A stretch of 64,000 bases of DNA from Ulvibacterium sp965228935 (GCF_965228935.1 NZ_OZ245846.1:1302001-1366000); one strand, 5' to 3'. Counted from the stretch's first letter, positions 16,812-26,467 are shown. Numbers and translations are program-made. The notes: generated from the sequence alone by a model not told the origin.

Positions 16812-18656
16812 ATGGAAAGCAAACAACAAGCATTGGACATTGCTACTTTCTTAAGGGTAAGAAAGTGGTATCTATTGGCCATTGCCGCTATTGCCCTGAC
16901 CATAATTGTTGCACAGATCCTGATCCAACAACATCTCAATTCGCAATTGAACGATTCCCGTGTTATTAACGTCGCGGGTCGACAACGTGCCCTTAGCCAA
17001 AAACTGGTCAAAGAAGCCTTGTTATTACAGACTTTGGATTCCAATAAGTTTAGCCGGCAAGAAATCATAAACAATTTAAGCCAGACCCTTTTCACTTGGA
17101 AAACTTCCCATAACGGCCTACAAAAAGGCAATGATAGTATTGGTCTTCCGAGGGAAGGGAATGTAGCCATATTGCGGTTGTTCGCGGATTTGAATCCTCA
17201 TCATGAGGCTATGGTCCTAGCCGCGGAAACCATTATCAACGATGGGGATAATCCGGATATGCGCTCCACTTCGCACCAAGAAGAACTACAGGTGCTTTTG
17301 GCCAATGAGCAACTGTTTTTGACCAAAATGGATGCCATCGTAAACGAATACGATATTCAGAGCAAAGAAAAACTGCAAAGACTCAAATTCAAAGAGTACC
17401 TATTGCTTGCTTTTTCATTGTTGATATTGTTTTTGGAGGTAGTGTTTATTTTTAGACCGTTGTCCATTCAGATTCGGGAGACCATATCAAAGTTGATACA
17501 AAATCAAAAAAAGTCGGAGGCCACCGCTTTTGAGGTCAAGCGACTTTTTACGGAGAAGGAAAAATCCTTACAACAGTTACAGGAACTCAATTTTGTAATA
17601 GACAATGCGGCCCTCTTCGCAAGCACACGGAAGGATGGTACCGTGGTCTTCATCAGCAAAAAGTTTTTGGCCCTTTTGGAACGGGAAGATATTCAATTGA
17701 ACATACCGTTGTCCGAGATCCTTACCGAGAACCCCGGTCAACAACAGTATCTTAGGGAAGTCTTGACCAGCAAACGCAAGAACATCCGAACCGAGGAAAT
17801 TAAGATTGAGACAAAAACAGGAAAGCGTCTTTGGCTGGATATGTCGATTATCCCCATGCACCTATCGAGTTTGGAACAAAGTATATTGATTTTGTGTTCG
17901 GACATTACCGAACGCAAGAAAAATCAAATGAAAGTTGAGGAGCTTACCAAACAAAACTATGAGGAACGCATGCGTCAAAAGCAATTGCAGGCCAGTCAAA
18001 TCGTGGAAGGGCAGGAAGAGGAACGAAAGCGTATTGCCAAGGATATACATGACGGGATAGGGCAGATGCTGACCGCTTTGAAATTCAACATAGAATCCAT
18101 CAACACGGACCAAAAGGAAAGGACCAAAGAAAAGATCGCGTATTTAAAAACGTTGACGGCCGACCTTATAAAGGGAGTACGTACCGCCACTTTTAACCTT
18201 ACCCCGCCGGAGTTGGAAGACCACGGTATTTTTCCGGCACTTCAAAAAATGACCATCGAACTAAGCAAACTTACAGGAAAGAATATTTTGTTTGAAAACA
18301 AGGCCGGTGGAAGTATTCGGTTCGATTCCCTTGCGGAAACCAACATTTATAGGGTGACCCAGGAGGCGGTGAATAATGCGATCAAATATGCCGATGCCAA
18401 TTATATTTTGGTGTCCATCAATTACGTAGACGGCCTTTTGAGTGTAGTCATTGATGACGATGGCAAAGGTTTTGACTCCTCTATTTTGGACAAGGTGGCC
18501 AAAAATAATAGTGAGGGAGGTATGGGTGTCTTTTTTATGAAAGAACGCATTAATTATATCAATGGGCGCTTGTTTATCAATTCAATACCTGGGGAAGGAA
18601 CTCGGGTTACCATAAATTACAAGGCAAGGGAAACGGTATTGAATGGAGTAGACTGA
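16812..18656 (+). CDS. NarX-like nitrate/nitrite sensor histidine kinase
   Basis: 614 residues. A first membrane helix spans about 18-38. The periplasmic domain (about 40-190) opens with NDSRVINVAGRQRALSQKL, which resembles the P-box of NarX/PilJ-type sensors. A second helix spans about 196-214, then a coiled coil and a PAS domain (about 255-370). The HisKA_3 dimerisation domain has ERKRIAKDIHDGIGQML with H413 as phospho-acceptor, and an HATPase domain carries EAVNNAIKYA and DDDGKGF. NarX-type sensors bind nitrate or nitrite at the P-box and phosphorylate NarL-family regulators. The NarL-type regulator at 6187-6879 is the natural partner. Linkage to nirBD supports this. Confidence 0.92.
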   Translation: MESKQQALDIATFLRVRKWYLLAIAAIALTIIVAQILIQQHLNSQLNDSRVINVAGRQRALSQKLVKEALLLQTLDSNKFSRQEIINNLSQTLFTWKTSHNGLQKGNDSIGLPREGNVAILRLFADLNPHHEAMVLAAETIINDGDNPDMRSTSHQEELQVLLANEQLFLTKMDAIVNEYDIQSKEKLQRLKFKEYLLLAFSLLILFLEVVFIFRPLSIQIRETISKLIQNQKKSEATAFEVKRLFTEKEKSLQQLQELNFVIDNAALFASTRKDGTVVFISKKFLALLEREDIQLNIPLSEILTENPGQQQYLREVLTSKRKNIRTEEIKIETKTGKRLWLDMSIIPMHLSSLEQSILILCSDITERKKNQMKVEELTKQNYEERMRQKQLQASQIVEGQEEERKRIAKDIHDGIGQMLTALKFNIESINTDQKERTKEKIAYLKTLTADLIKGVRTATFNLTPPELEDHGIFPALQKMTIELSKLTGKNILFENKAGGSIRFDSLAETNIYRVTQEAVNNAIKYADANYILVSINYVDGLLSVVIDDDGKGFDSSILDKVAKNNSEGGMGVFFMKERINYINGRLFINSIPGEGTRVTINYKARETVLNGVD

Positions 18657-18676
18657 TTTTTTGTAAAAAATAAAAA

Positions 18677-19042
18677 ATGAAAATACGGATTAAAGGAAAC
18701 TCGGTACGTTATCGATTGACCAAACCAGAAGTAGCGGCTTTCTGTCAAAAAGGTCGATATGAGGAAACAACGAACTTTGGCGCAAAAACCCTAATCTATG
18801 CCCTTGAGGGCAAAGCGGGAATCAAGGAATTGGAGGCCGATTTTACGGGGGACACCATTACCCTTTATCTTCCCCAGGAGGAACTCTTAACTTGGGCCGA
18901 TAACGACCGCGTAGGCTATGCCAATTCGGTGGACTGGAACGATAGCGGTGCGCTTTCGCTTTTGGTGGAAAAGGATTTTACGTGTTTGGACAATACCATA
19001 GAAGATCAATCCGATAATTACCCAAATCCAAAACTGTTATAG
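18677..19042 (+). CDS. Small conserved protein of unknown function (DUF7009-like)
   Basis: 121 residues, soluble, no signal peptide and no cysteine pair. The order MKIRIKGNSVRYRLTKPEV, FGAKTLIYALEG and DTITLYLPQEELLTWA resembles a small family seen in Bacteroidota that I tentatively recall as DUF7009. It lies 20 bp after the sensor kinase and closes the nirB operon, so a link to nitrogen metabolism is possible, but nothing in the sequence shows a mechanism. Confidence 0.65.
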   Translation: MKIRIKGNSVRYRLTKPEVAAFCQKGRYEETTNFGAKTLIYALEGKAGIKELEADFTGDTITLYLPQEELLTWADNDRVGYANSVDWNDSGALSLLVEKDFTCLDNTIEDQSDNYPNPKLL

Positions 19043-19073
19043 TGGAATCGTTTTGAGCAAATGCTTTCCTAAG

Positions 19074-20198
19074 CTAAGAAATATGTTTTTTATATTCCGT
19101 GGGGGTTTGGCCCGTAAATTTTTTAAAGGCCCGGTTGAACGAGGCTTTGGAATTAAATCCACTTTCAAACGCTATCCCTAAAAGGGTAAGGTTTTGATGT
19201 TCCCCCAACCGAATTTTTTCCTGGGCAGCCTCTACGCGATACATATTTATAAAATCGAAAAAGTTCTTTCCCTCAAGACTGTTGATTACTTGGGACAAAT
19301 GATTGGGTTGTACCCTTAACCTTTCGGCCAGGTTGTATAAAGTGAGCTCCTTCTCCAAATAAGGTTGTGTGGTTTTTATCAATTCCAACAAGGCGGCCTG
19401 TATCTGTTTGGATCCTTTTGTGTCCAAACCGGAATTTCGATACTTCAAGGAATCGGGCTTTGCTATTATTTCTTCCGGCCTTTTATCGGAATATGTATAA
19501 GGATGTTGATGACCCATGAATACAGAAGGTTGATGGAGGCCAAAATACCCCATCAGGAAAATGAATAGACATATGGCAATATGGGCAATTATCCCTCCAT
19601 ATTGCGGGATAACTATTGCCGTAAACCGATCTAACAATAAACTGGACCCGGCAATGAACCATATAATGAGGATGCCCCAGCTTAGAAAACCGAGCCAACC
19701 TAAATTCTTGTGTTCTATATTGGAGAAAATATGGGCCACACGCGCCTTGTGCCCCCTCAACTTAACCAGTACCAGTACCAGATATACCAAGAGACTCCCC
19801 ATTTTTAAGATGGTAATCATATTTCTCAGTAGTGGAACCATTTCAGTACCGGAAAAAATCTGGATCAAAAAAAGAACATATCCTACAACAAATGGTACAA
19901 AATGATAGGTATGTTCCCGCTTTAAGCCAAAACTTTCTTCGGTCAGGGATTGGGTATACAGCCAAAGTAATGGCCCATGGGCAAAAATAGAGACTTCACT
20001 GAACTCTAGGATTAAATGCTGCCACAACGAGAATGGCACCGTGGCCTCATACAGTACAATAAGGGAAATCAGGTTTGCCACGAACACAATGAGCCAGACC
20101 ACAAGAATTCGGTTCGCCAAGGATTTGTTCCTCTTCCCAAGAATCAAAGCTATGATGAAAAGGGTCAAGCTGCCGCTGGCCACAAAGAGGTACTGCAT
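19074..20198 (-). CDS. Membrane-anchored AraC-family transcriptional regulator
   Basis: 374 residues. The first 220 or so carry about seven hydrophobic helices. The C-terminal 100 residues form an AraC/XylS double helix-turn-helix (LYNLAERLRVQPNHLSQVIN, then LTLLGIAFESGFNSKASFNR, then AFKKFTGQTP). This multi-helix plus AraC layout is common in Bacteroidota and suggests a membrane-embedded sensor that binds DNA. It is divergent from the ABC/hydrolase operon starting at 20356, with 157 bp between, and probably controls that operon. Confidence 0.9.
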   Translation of the reverse strand: MQYLFVASGSLTLFIIALILGKRNKSLANRILVVWLIVFVANLISLIVLYEATVPFSLWQHLILEFSEVSIFAHGPLLWLYTQSLTEESFGLKREHTYHFVPFVVGYVLFLIQIFSGTEMVPLLRNMITILKMGSLLVYLVLVLVKLRGHKARVAHIFSNIEHKNLGWLGFLSWGILIIWFIAGSSLLLDRFTAIVIPQYGGIIAHIAICLFIFLMGYFGLHQPSVFMGHQHPYTYSDKRPEEIIAKPDSLKYRNSGLDTKGSKQIQAALLELIKTTQPYLEKELTLYNLAERLRVQPNHLSQVINSLEGKNFFDFINMYRVEAAQEKIRLGEHQNLTLLGIAFESGFNSKASFNRAFKKFTGQTPTEYKKHIS

Positions 20199-20355
20199 GG
20201 TTTTTTTATTAAAGGTAGAGATTTGTAAAAAGAACGAGGGATCACTTTCCAGGATTTCGTCTCATGTCTCAGGGAAAGGGTGCCAACCTTCACGTTGCGG
20301 CGCTTGGCATTCCCAATTATTCTTGTTTTGCCCTTGAAACATAAAATCGCAAAAC
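20199..20355. promoter_or_regulatory. Divergent promoter region between AraC gene and ABC operon
   Basis: 157 bp separating two divergent transcription units. It contains a short direct repeat (GTCTCATGTCTCAGGG, near 20258-20273) that could be half of a regulator site. No clear -7/-33 element stands out. The regulatory role is inferred from gene orientation only. Confidence 0.3.
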
Positions 20356-21111
20356 ATGGATGCCGTTCCGATTGTAAAGACAGAAGCATTGAGCAAATCG
20401 TTTAACGAGGGATCAAAAAACCATACCGGGATTGCCAATGTAACTATTGAAATCAATGAAGGGGAATTTAATGTCATTATGGGGAATTCCGGATCAGGGA
20501 AATCAACACTCCTGTATTTACTGAGCGGATTGGACCACCCCTCACAAGGACAGATTTTCCTGAACAATACCCCAATTCATAAGCTTGGCGAAAAGGCCTT
20601 GGCCCTTTTTAGAAGGAACCATATCGGTTTTGTTTTTCAGGACCATAATCTTATTTCCGAGCTTAGCTTAAGGGAAAACATTCTTATTGTAGGGTACTTG
20701 TCCAAACAGGACAGAAAGGTGGTTCAGACAAGGACATCCTTACTTCTAAAGGAACTGGAATTGGATGGTCTTGCAGATAGATTGCCCTCTCAAGTCTCGG
20801 GCGGAGAACGTCAGCGTTGTGCCATCGCAAGGGCCCTGGTCAATAACCCTAAGATTCTTATGGCGGATGAACCTACGGGAAGCCTAAATTCCTCAGCCTC
20901 CAAAAAGGTACTTTCCTGTTTTAAAAAAGTTCACGATGAGGGGCAGACCATACTTATGGTCACCCATGACCCGAAATCGGCCTGTTATGGGGACAGGGTT
21001 CTTTTTATACGGGATGGAAAGGTGATAGACTCCCTCAAATTTGGAATAGATGACGATTTGGGAGAACGCAATGAGGCATTGTTACAATGGTTGCGGTCTC
21101 TGGGATGGTAA
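20356..21111 (+). CDS. ABC transporter ATP-binding protein (LolD/MacB type)
   Basis: 251 residues. Walker A is GNSGSGKST (43-51), the Q-loop is VFQDHNL, the signature is VSGGERQRCAIARAL, Walker B is ILMADEPTGSLN and the H-loop is VTHDP. The sequence belongs to the class that works with FtsX-type permeases in lipoprotein release or export (LolD, MacB, FtsE). The permease follows 26 bp later, and together they form a type VII ABC mechanotransmission system. The substrate is unknown. It is distinct from the ATPase of the permease array at 32484. Confidence 0.9.
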   Translation: MDAVPIVKTEALSKSFNEGSKNHTGIANVTIEINEGEFNVIMGNSGSGKSTLLYLLSGLDHPSQGQIFLNNTPIHKLGEKALALFRRNHIGFVFQDHNLISELSLRENILIVGYLSKQDRKVVQTRTSLLLKELELDGLADRLPSQVSGGERQRCAIARALVNNPKILMADEPTGSLNSSASKKVLSCFKKVHDEGQTILMVTHDPKSACYGDRVLFIRDGKVIDSLKFGIDDDLGERNEALLQWLRSLGW

Positions 21112-21137
21112 GAATACCCTAATAAAAAGAAACGGAC

Positions 21138-23501
21138 ATGAGAAGCCTTTTACTTATACATTTAAAATACCTCGTTAAGCGCAAGAGGGAATTCCTTTTG
21201 GTAGGATTCAGTTTGGTTTTGACCATTCTTCTGTTGAGCATTGCCCTTAGCCTACTCCGAATCATCGGACAGCCCTTTGATATCACCTTTACCAATCTTA
21301 AGGCGTCCGAAATTCTTTTGTTATTCGATAATCGAAACGATGACAAGGATAAAATCACTCAATGGTTTTCCAAACAGGATGAGGTTTTGGGCGCGTCGGC
21401 ACCAAGTCCCTATATTATGGTGAATGCACCGCTCATTCATGGGGAAAGGGAAATAGACCTCAGCGTTCAGCTGACGGAACACAACACGGGCCACTTGACC
21501 CAGGACCAGACCCGGATTTTAAAGGGAGCGTCCAGGGAACATCCAGATCATGGAGAAATATGGCTCCCGAGTCACTTTGAAAGAAGTTTTGATCTACAAT
21601 TGGGGGATACCCTTGGACTGAGCATAAATGGAGCGTTACAGCAATTGAGAATTTCGGCATTTGTGGTAGACCCCCACTATTTGAGTGCTATTTTCAATCC
21701 TACCCGGGCCTGGGTCGCCCCGGGCGAACTCCCCTTTTTGGCACCCCTTTCGGAATTGAACAACAACATGATGGGAATCAGGCTTAAGGACAAAAACCAG
21801 TTGGATGCTTTTTGGAAACGCTTCAACGAAAATTTTGAGTACTCCGGCAAGAGCCTACAATACCCGCTTTTCAAAAGGGCTTTTACAAGCTTTTATACCT
21901 TGCTGAGCTCCGTTCTGATGATTTTTTCGGTCATGGGGCTTTTGATATCCCTTTTAATCATCAATCATACGATTTCAAGTCATGTTTTTTCGGACTACAA
22001 GCAAATAGGGGTACTAAAGGGTGTAGGATTTACCCCTGGGAACATGGTTACCCTTTACCTCATGCAAATGAGCTTTCTTGCCTTGCTAGCCCTTCCCTTG
22101 GGTTTATTTGTTTCATGGTTTGTGGTTCGAGCTGTGGTCAACTGGATAACTGAACCTATGGGAATACCGGACTTTACCTACGATTTAACTACACCGGTCT
22201 TGGTCTCTTTTGGGATTACGCTCTTCTTGATTTTTGCAGTTTCCTTTTTTTCAGCTAGAAAAGCGGGTCTTGTAAAACCCGTAGAGGCCATTCGGAACTC
22301 TTTTCAACGAAAGGGAGGTCGCTCAAGAAAAGCATCCAAAGCCTTTTCTTCCTTATGGCTCCCGCTGTCCCTGTTATTGGGCGGACGTTTTTTAAACAGC
22401 CAAAGAAGAAACCTGGTTCTCATGGGAATTAATATGGCGGGAATTGTATTTGTGGTCATTTTTTGTGTGAACATCGCCAATTCCTTTGACAAGATTCATA
22501 CCGACCGAACTGCATGGGGTTTTGATAAAGCTGATGTGGTAGTCAATCGCAATAGCTCCGTCGTTTTGGCCCTTAAACATGGGCAATTGATGGAAATGCT
22601 CCGGAAATACAATAACAAAATACGAACCATTACCCCATACAATTACACCAATCTTTTTCTGCTGTCCCAGGACAACAAAGCGGTAAAGGAAATACAGGGA
22701 AAGGTCTATTCCGGCACTATTTCCAAAACGGGATTGGAAAACATCATAGGCAATCACCCTGTTTCGGACGATGAGATATCGCTCTGTATAGGAACCGCAC
22801 AGGAATTTGGAAAACAAATTGGCGATGAGGTCGCTGTTTTTATCGAGGGGCAAAATAAAGTCTTTACCATAACGGGTATCTATCAGGATGTCGGGAATTT
22901 TGGACAGGGCTTTCGTTTGCAGGAAGAGGCATTATTGGCATTAAACCCACTATTTGAACCCCGATTTTATGGCTTGGAGCTATACCCCAATGTAGAACGG
23001 GACGAATTTAGATTACGGTTGGAGAACCAATTTGGTGAAACCATCCGAACAGAGCTGGGCGTAGAAGAAAGAAAGTCTATGGTATCCATGGTTATGAATA
23101 TACGAATAGCTGTTTTTACCATTTCCTTGTTTTTCGTTTTAGTGCTGGTCTTGATCATTTACAATGATCAGAACATCTATATCCAGCAGAATAAGATATC
23201 CTTTGTAAAACTCAAATCCCTTGGGTTTACGGTTAAGAACTTGAGAATGATATTGCTTTGGAAGACCCTCTTGAATTTGGTTTTGGGGATGTCTATTGGG
23301 ATTCCCCTATCCCTATGGTTGGGCCCCAAAATTATGAACATCCTTACGGCCGATATTGGTTTGGTCCGTTTCCCTTTTATCCCTTCCCCAATAGGAATGA
23401 TAGTGTCAATAGTAGTTCTTTTTGTCCTGGGCGCATTATCCGTATGGTTCGCTGCCGCTGCCCTACGAAAACTAAATTTTAGAATAATCTCCAACCTGTA
23501 A
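21138..23501 (+). CDS. FtsX-family ABC permease with two FtsX domains
   Basis: 787 residues with a membrane helix at about 20-40, a periplasmic domain, three helices (about 255-385), a further helix (about 435), a second periplasmic domain and three final helices (about 655-780). It is therefore a pseudo-dimeric permease. It differs from the array permeases downstream: the N-terminus is MRSLLLIHLKYLVKRKREF rather than MFKNYLKIAWRNL, there is no NPVKSLRTE tail, and its FtsX motif reads YKQIGVLKGVGFTPG. It is predicted to pair with the preceding ATPase. The next gene, a serine hydrolase, starts 14 bp later. Confidence 0.88.
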   Translation: MRSLLLIHLKYLVKRKREFLLVGFSLVLTILLLSIALSLLRIIGQPFDITFTNLKASEILLLFDNRNDDKDKITQWFSKQDEVLGASAPSPYIMVNAPLIHGEREIDLSVQLTEHNTGHLTQDQTRILKGASREHPDHGEIWLPSHFERSFDLQLGDTLGLSINGALQQLRISAFVVDPHYLSAIFNPTRAWVAPGELPFLAPLSELNNNMMGIRLKDKNQLDAFWKRFNENFEYSGKSLQYPLFKRAFTSFYTLLSSVLMIFSVMGLLISLLIINHTISSHVFSDYKQIGVLKGVGFTPGNMVTLYLMQMSFLALLALPLGLFVSWFVVRAVVNWITEPMGIPDFTYDLTTPVLVSFGITLFLIFAVSFFSARKAGLVKPVEAIRNSFQRKGGRSRKASKAFSSLWLPLSLLLGGRFLNSQRRNLVLMGINMAGIVFVVIFCVNIANSFDKIHTDRTAWGFDKADVVVNRNSSVVLALKHGQLMEMLRKYNNKIRTITPYNYTNLFLLSQDNKAVKEIQGKVYSGTISKTGLENIIGNHPVSDDEISLCIGTAQEFGKQIGDEVAVFIEGQNKVFTITGIYQDVGNFGQGFRLQEEALLALNPLFEPRFYGLELYPNVERDEFRLRLENQFGETIRTELGVEERKSMVSMVMNIRIAVFTISLFFVLVLVLIIYNDQNIYIQQNKISFVKLKSLGFTVKNLRMILLWKTLLNLVLGMSIGIPLSLWLGPKIMNILTADIGLVRFPFIPSPIGMIVSIVVLFVLGALSVWFAAAALRKLNFRIISNL

Positions 23502-23515
23502 AAATTGCCGTAATC

Positions 23516-25453
23516 ATGTTAAGAAGAATACGAACATCAAAACACCTTTTTCTGGCAATGTCTTTTTTATGGGCAACCCACAATGGCAGTGCCCAAGAAC
23601 TTCGGACGTTGGATCGTTATTTAAATGAAATCTATGAAAATCATGTAATTCCCGGGTTTTCCGTGGTTGTGGTCAATCCTAAGGGATACCTTTATGCAAA
23701 GGGGTTTGGAAAGGAGCGATTGGACCTATCGGCACCTTTCACCAAAAAATCGGTGAACGCCATTGGGTCGCTTACAAAATCATTGACCGCAATGGGCATT
23801 ATGCAATTGGTGGAACAAGGAGAACTAGAGTTGGATGCCCCGGTAGTCCAATATCTTCCTTGGTTTGGAACGGCCAACAAGGATATGAGCGATAAAATCA
23901 CGGTTCGCATGTTGCTCAATAATACCAGCGGACTTCAGGCCAACCCGGAACCCATTTACGACCTTTCGGACAGGGCATTGGAAAAATTGGTGCAAGACCT
24001 AAAAAGTACTTTCATCACAACAGAACCTGGATTGGCATATGAATACAGCAATCTAGGATTTAGTGTTGCCGGTTATTTGTTAAGTGAGGTATCCGGGCTT
24101 CCTTATACGGAGTATCTGGATAAGCAAATATTTGACCCCCTTGGTATGAAAAACACCTCTACGGATCCAGAGAAGTTTGATGCTTTAGGAGCATTGGAAG
24201 GGCATTATCATGGAATTGGACAGGCATACCCGGCGTTCAGGGAAAGGCAGTTTGAGTCCGGGGAATATATTCCTGCGGGATCATTTACCCGTTCTACCGC
24301 AGAGGACATTGGAAAATATCTGATTGCCTTACTTAACCAAGGGAAATATAGAGATGTTCAGGTGGTGTCCAGTGAAAGTATCGAGGCAATGTGGTCCCCG
24401 AACATCTCGTTTCCCGGACTGACGCTGGAAGAAGGCGGGGATGACAGACCCATACATTATGGGCTTGGGTGGATGATATCCGAAATTGAAGGCAGAAAAA
24501 TTGTTCATCATGGGGGAAGCACAGGCAAGATGTCCTCCATGACCATGATCGATTTAACAAACCAAATTGCCGTATCAGTATTGGTCAACCTTGATCTGAC
24601 CTTTATTGACCAATATCAGTATCCTACTATATACCATATGGCAAACAACATACTTCATATGGCCACTGGAGGCTCGGCTACCTCCTTTGGAAGGCCGACC
24701 ATAACCGACCCCTCACGCAATGATTTTGAACTAGAAGCGACGGATACCGAAAAATATCTAGGCGATTTCATTCAGATTGGAGGAGGGGATTTTTGGGTAA
24801 ATTTTGGACTTGAGCTGCATATCAAGCGCCAAAGTGGTCAGGGTCTAGAAGCTGTAGTGACCCGGGGCAAGGATACCATAAACCATTTTAAATTGGATTT
24901 TGCCTCACCGTCGCTTGCAATCGGGCGCAATATGGCCATTCCTCAGAAGTTACAGTTTAAGCTAACCCCCGACGGAACGGTCAAAGGTCTTTTCTGTTTA
25001 GGTGCAGAATTTAGCAGAGTCAACAAAAAACGTATTCAAAATTACAGAACCGTACGTGTAAAAGGTTCTATAAATTTCTCAATACCCAAAACCTGGGAAC
25101 TGCGGGAAACCTCCAATAGTTTTGTCATCAGCGATCCGGAAAACCCCAGTATCCAAATACAGGGATATGTAAAAAGTTCAACCAAAAGTGGGAATACTAA
25201 TGTTCGGTTCGATGCTATTTCGGATTCCGAATCCAATCAAAGCCCATGGTTCGGGCTACGGGCGGGACAGTCGGTTTGGAAACATCAAAGTGTCCTAAAC
25301 CCAAAAAACGATGGGATACACACAACTTTTCTAAGTGAAATGGGCCATGTGCCTATTCATTTGGAGATTTCAACGAAAAGCGAGAATCACACGTTGACCC
25401 TTCAGCAGGTAATGGTGCCCCTGTTAAACTCCCTGCAAGTTGAGAGCTATTGA
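23516..25453 (+). CDS. Serine hydrolase, beta-lactamase/class C-like
   Basis: 645 residues with a signal peptide (about 1-26, ending GSAQ). The catalytic domain (about 30-375) has the three active-site motifs of the penicillin-recognising family: S85-L-T-K88, Y177-S-N and H331-H-G-G. The remaining 270 residues are beta-rich and of unknown role. Family members include D-amino-acid peptidases, esterases and beta-lactamases, and substrate choice cannot be read here. It should act in the periplasm. As third gene of the ATPase/permease operon it may process or protect against what that transporter handles, perhaps a peptide; this is inference. Confidence 0.88.
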   Translation: MLRRIRTSKHLFLAMSFLWATHNGSAQELRTLDRYLNEIYENHVIPGFSVVVVNPKGYLYAKGFGKERLDLSAPFTKKSVNAIGSLTKSLTAMGIMQLVEQGELELDAPVVQYLPWFGTANKDMSDKITVRMLLNNTSGLQANPEPIYDLSDRALEKLVQDLKSTFITTEPGLAYEYSNLGFSVAGYLLSEVSGLPYTEYLDKQIFDPLGMKNTSTDPEKFDALGALEGHYHGIGQAYPAFRERQFESGEYIPAGSFTRSTAEDIGKYLIALLNQGKYRDVQVVSSESIEAMWSPNISFPGLTLEEGGDDRPIHYGLGWMISEIEGRKIVHHGGSTGKMSSMTMIDLTNQIAVSVLVNLDLTFIDQYQYPTIYHMANNILHMATGGSATSFGRPTITDPSRNDFELEATDTEKYLGDFIQIGGGDFWVNFGLELHIKRQSGQGLEAVVTRGKDTINHFKLDFASPSLAIGRNMAIPQKLQFKLTPDGTVKGLFCLGAEFSRVNKKRIQNYRTVRVKGSINFSIPKTWELRETSNSFVISDPENPSIQIQGYVKSSTKSGNTNVRFDAISDSESNQSPWFGLRAGQSVWKHQSVLNPKNDGIHTTFLSEMGHVPIHLEISTKSENHTLTLQQVMVPLLNSLQVESY

Positions 25454-25646
25454 CCCATGAGTTCGGCAAGTTTACGTATGTAGGGTAGAGAGCGTTTGTT
25501 TTCTTCTGTGAACTTTTCAGCTTATCCGATCGGGATATCGGCAACGAATCTTTGCTGAATGCTTCTTTTTCTTCCAAGGAAAGTTGCTTCAAAATATCAA
25601 TAGGAAAGATCCGTCTGTTAACCGAATACATTTCTTTTGATCGCAA
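25447..25646 (-). pseudogene. Frameshifted 3' remnant of an unidentified gene
   Basis: On the minus strand one frame reads VNRRIFPIDILKQLSLEEKE followed by AFSKDSLPISRSDK. A different frame then continues with plausible protein sequence (AEKFTEENKRSLPYIRKLAE, then LMGQ and a stop at 25447-25449). Joining the two needs a single frameshift near 25525. The result looks like the C-terminal end of a helical protein, with no start or domain visible upstream. It lies immediately behind the serine hydrolase in the opposite direction. The rest of the 371-bp gap to the next gene is AT-rich and appears to hold only its leader. Confidence 0.4.
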
Positions 25647-25824
25647 TCACAAGTGCTTTTAAAACACGGGATCTGCCAGACTTGAAACTTCCATTTTTGG
25701 AAGAGTTAAATCGACATCCATAAAAAATAGTAATGCATTCCATAATAAATATAAATATAAATAAATACAAAAAAAGAATAACCTTTGTATCCAGTTTGTA
25801 TAAACCCGTCAAAAAAAGATTAAA

Positions 25825-26133
25825 ATGGAAACAAAGGAATTGGGAAAAGCTAAAAAAACAGAACAAAAAATTCAATTGGTTAAAGGAGAGTTTACCCGAT
25901 CCGAGGCTTCTTTTGTTGTAAATGCCCTTATCGACGAAAAAATCAATTTTCACAAAATTCAAAGGCTTCAAATCTGGGAAGGAGATCACGGACGTGAGAC
26001 CGACCAACTTGATGGCCGTATCGCGGAGCTTGAGGAAGAAAAAAGAATCGTAAAGGAATTTATTAAAGAGGCTTCCAATTTGGGACACACCTTTAAAATA
26101 AATGGCACACTTGAAATCTCCATCAACTCTTAA
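25825..26133 (+). CDS. Conserved hypothetical protein, small and helical
   Basis: 102 residues, lysine- and glutamate-rich, soluble, with a predicted long helix around ETDQLDGRIAELEEEKRIVK. The segment FTRSEASFVVNALIDEKINF looks like a compact helical N-terminal domain. I recognise no named family, although the codon pattern and the AT-rich leader suggest a real gene. A minus-strand frame of similar length in the same place is a shadow. The next small gene follows after 64 bp. Confidence 0.7.
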   Translation: METKELGKAKKTEQKIQLVKGEFTRSEASFVVNALIDEKINFHKIQRLQIWEGDHGRETDQLDGRIAELEEEKRIVKEFIKEASNLGHTFKINGTLEISINS

Positions 26134-26197
26134 TACCGTTTCGGGAATCCCAATTAAAGCACTTAACAAGAATTGTAGTAAACTTTAAAAATTTAAA

Positions 26198-26467
26198 ATG
26201 CAGCTGAAAAAGAAAATTTTTTTACCAATTTTAGGCATGGTTTTTCTGGTACTTTTGAACCTGATTTCCTTTATTAACGGAGCTCTTTTCCTGGATAAGC
26301 TCTTGGCCTGCAGTTTTATTCTGACCATTGTTTTTGTAGGCAGAATCCGTGAAAGCCTGGCTCAACCTTCGTTAAAGGAGAAGACCAAGAAAGTTGAACG
26401 TCCAAGCTATGGGGAATCCCATACCCTCTTGCCAGAAGGGCAGTATAGTGCCGTTCGGTCAAGATAA
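26198..26467 (+). CDS. Small membrane protein of unknown function
   Basis: 89 residues with two hydrophobic segments (about 8-27 and 30-48) and a polar C-terminal tail of about 40 residues. It carries no motif I recognise. It is followed 40 bp later by a strong intrinsic terminator, which supports it as the last gene of a short unit with the preceding hypothetical gene. The polar tail is likely cytoplasmic by the positive-inside rule. Confidence 0.55.
   Translation: MQLKKKIFLPILGMVFLVLLNLISFINGALFLDKLLACSFILTIVFVGRIRESLAQPSLKEKTKKVERPSYGESHTLLPEGQYSAVRSR

Noticed and set aside
25618..26169. Minus-strand ORF of 183 codons
   Set aside because: It is antisense to the small hypothetical gene at 25825-26133, rich in F and L, and without a recognisable pattern; it looks like a shadow.
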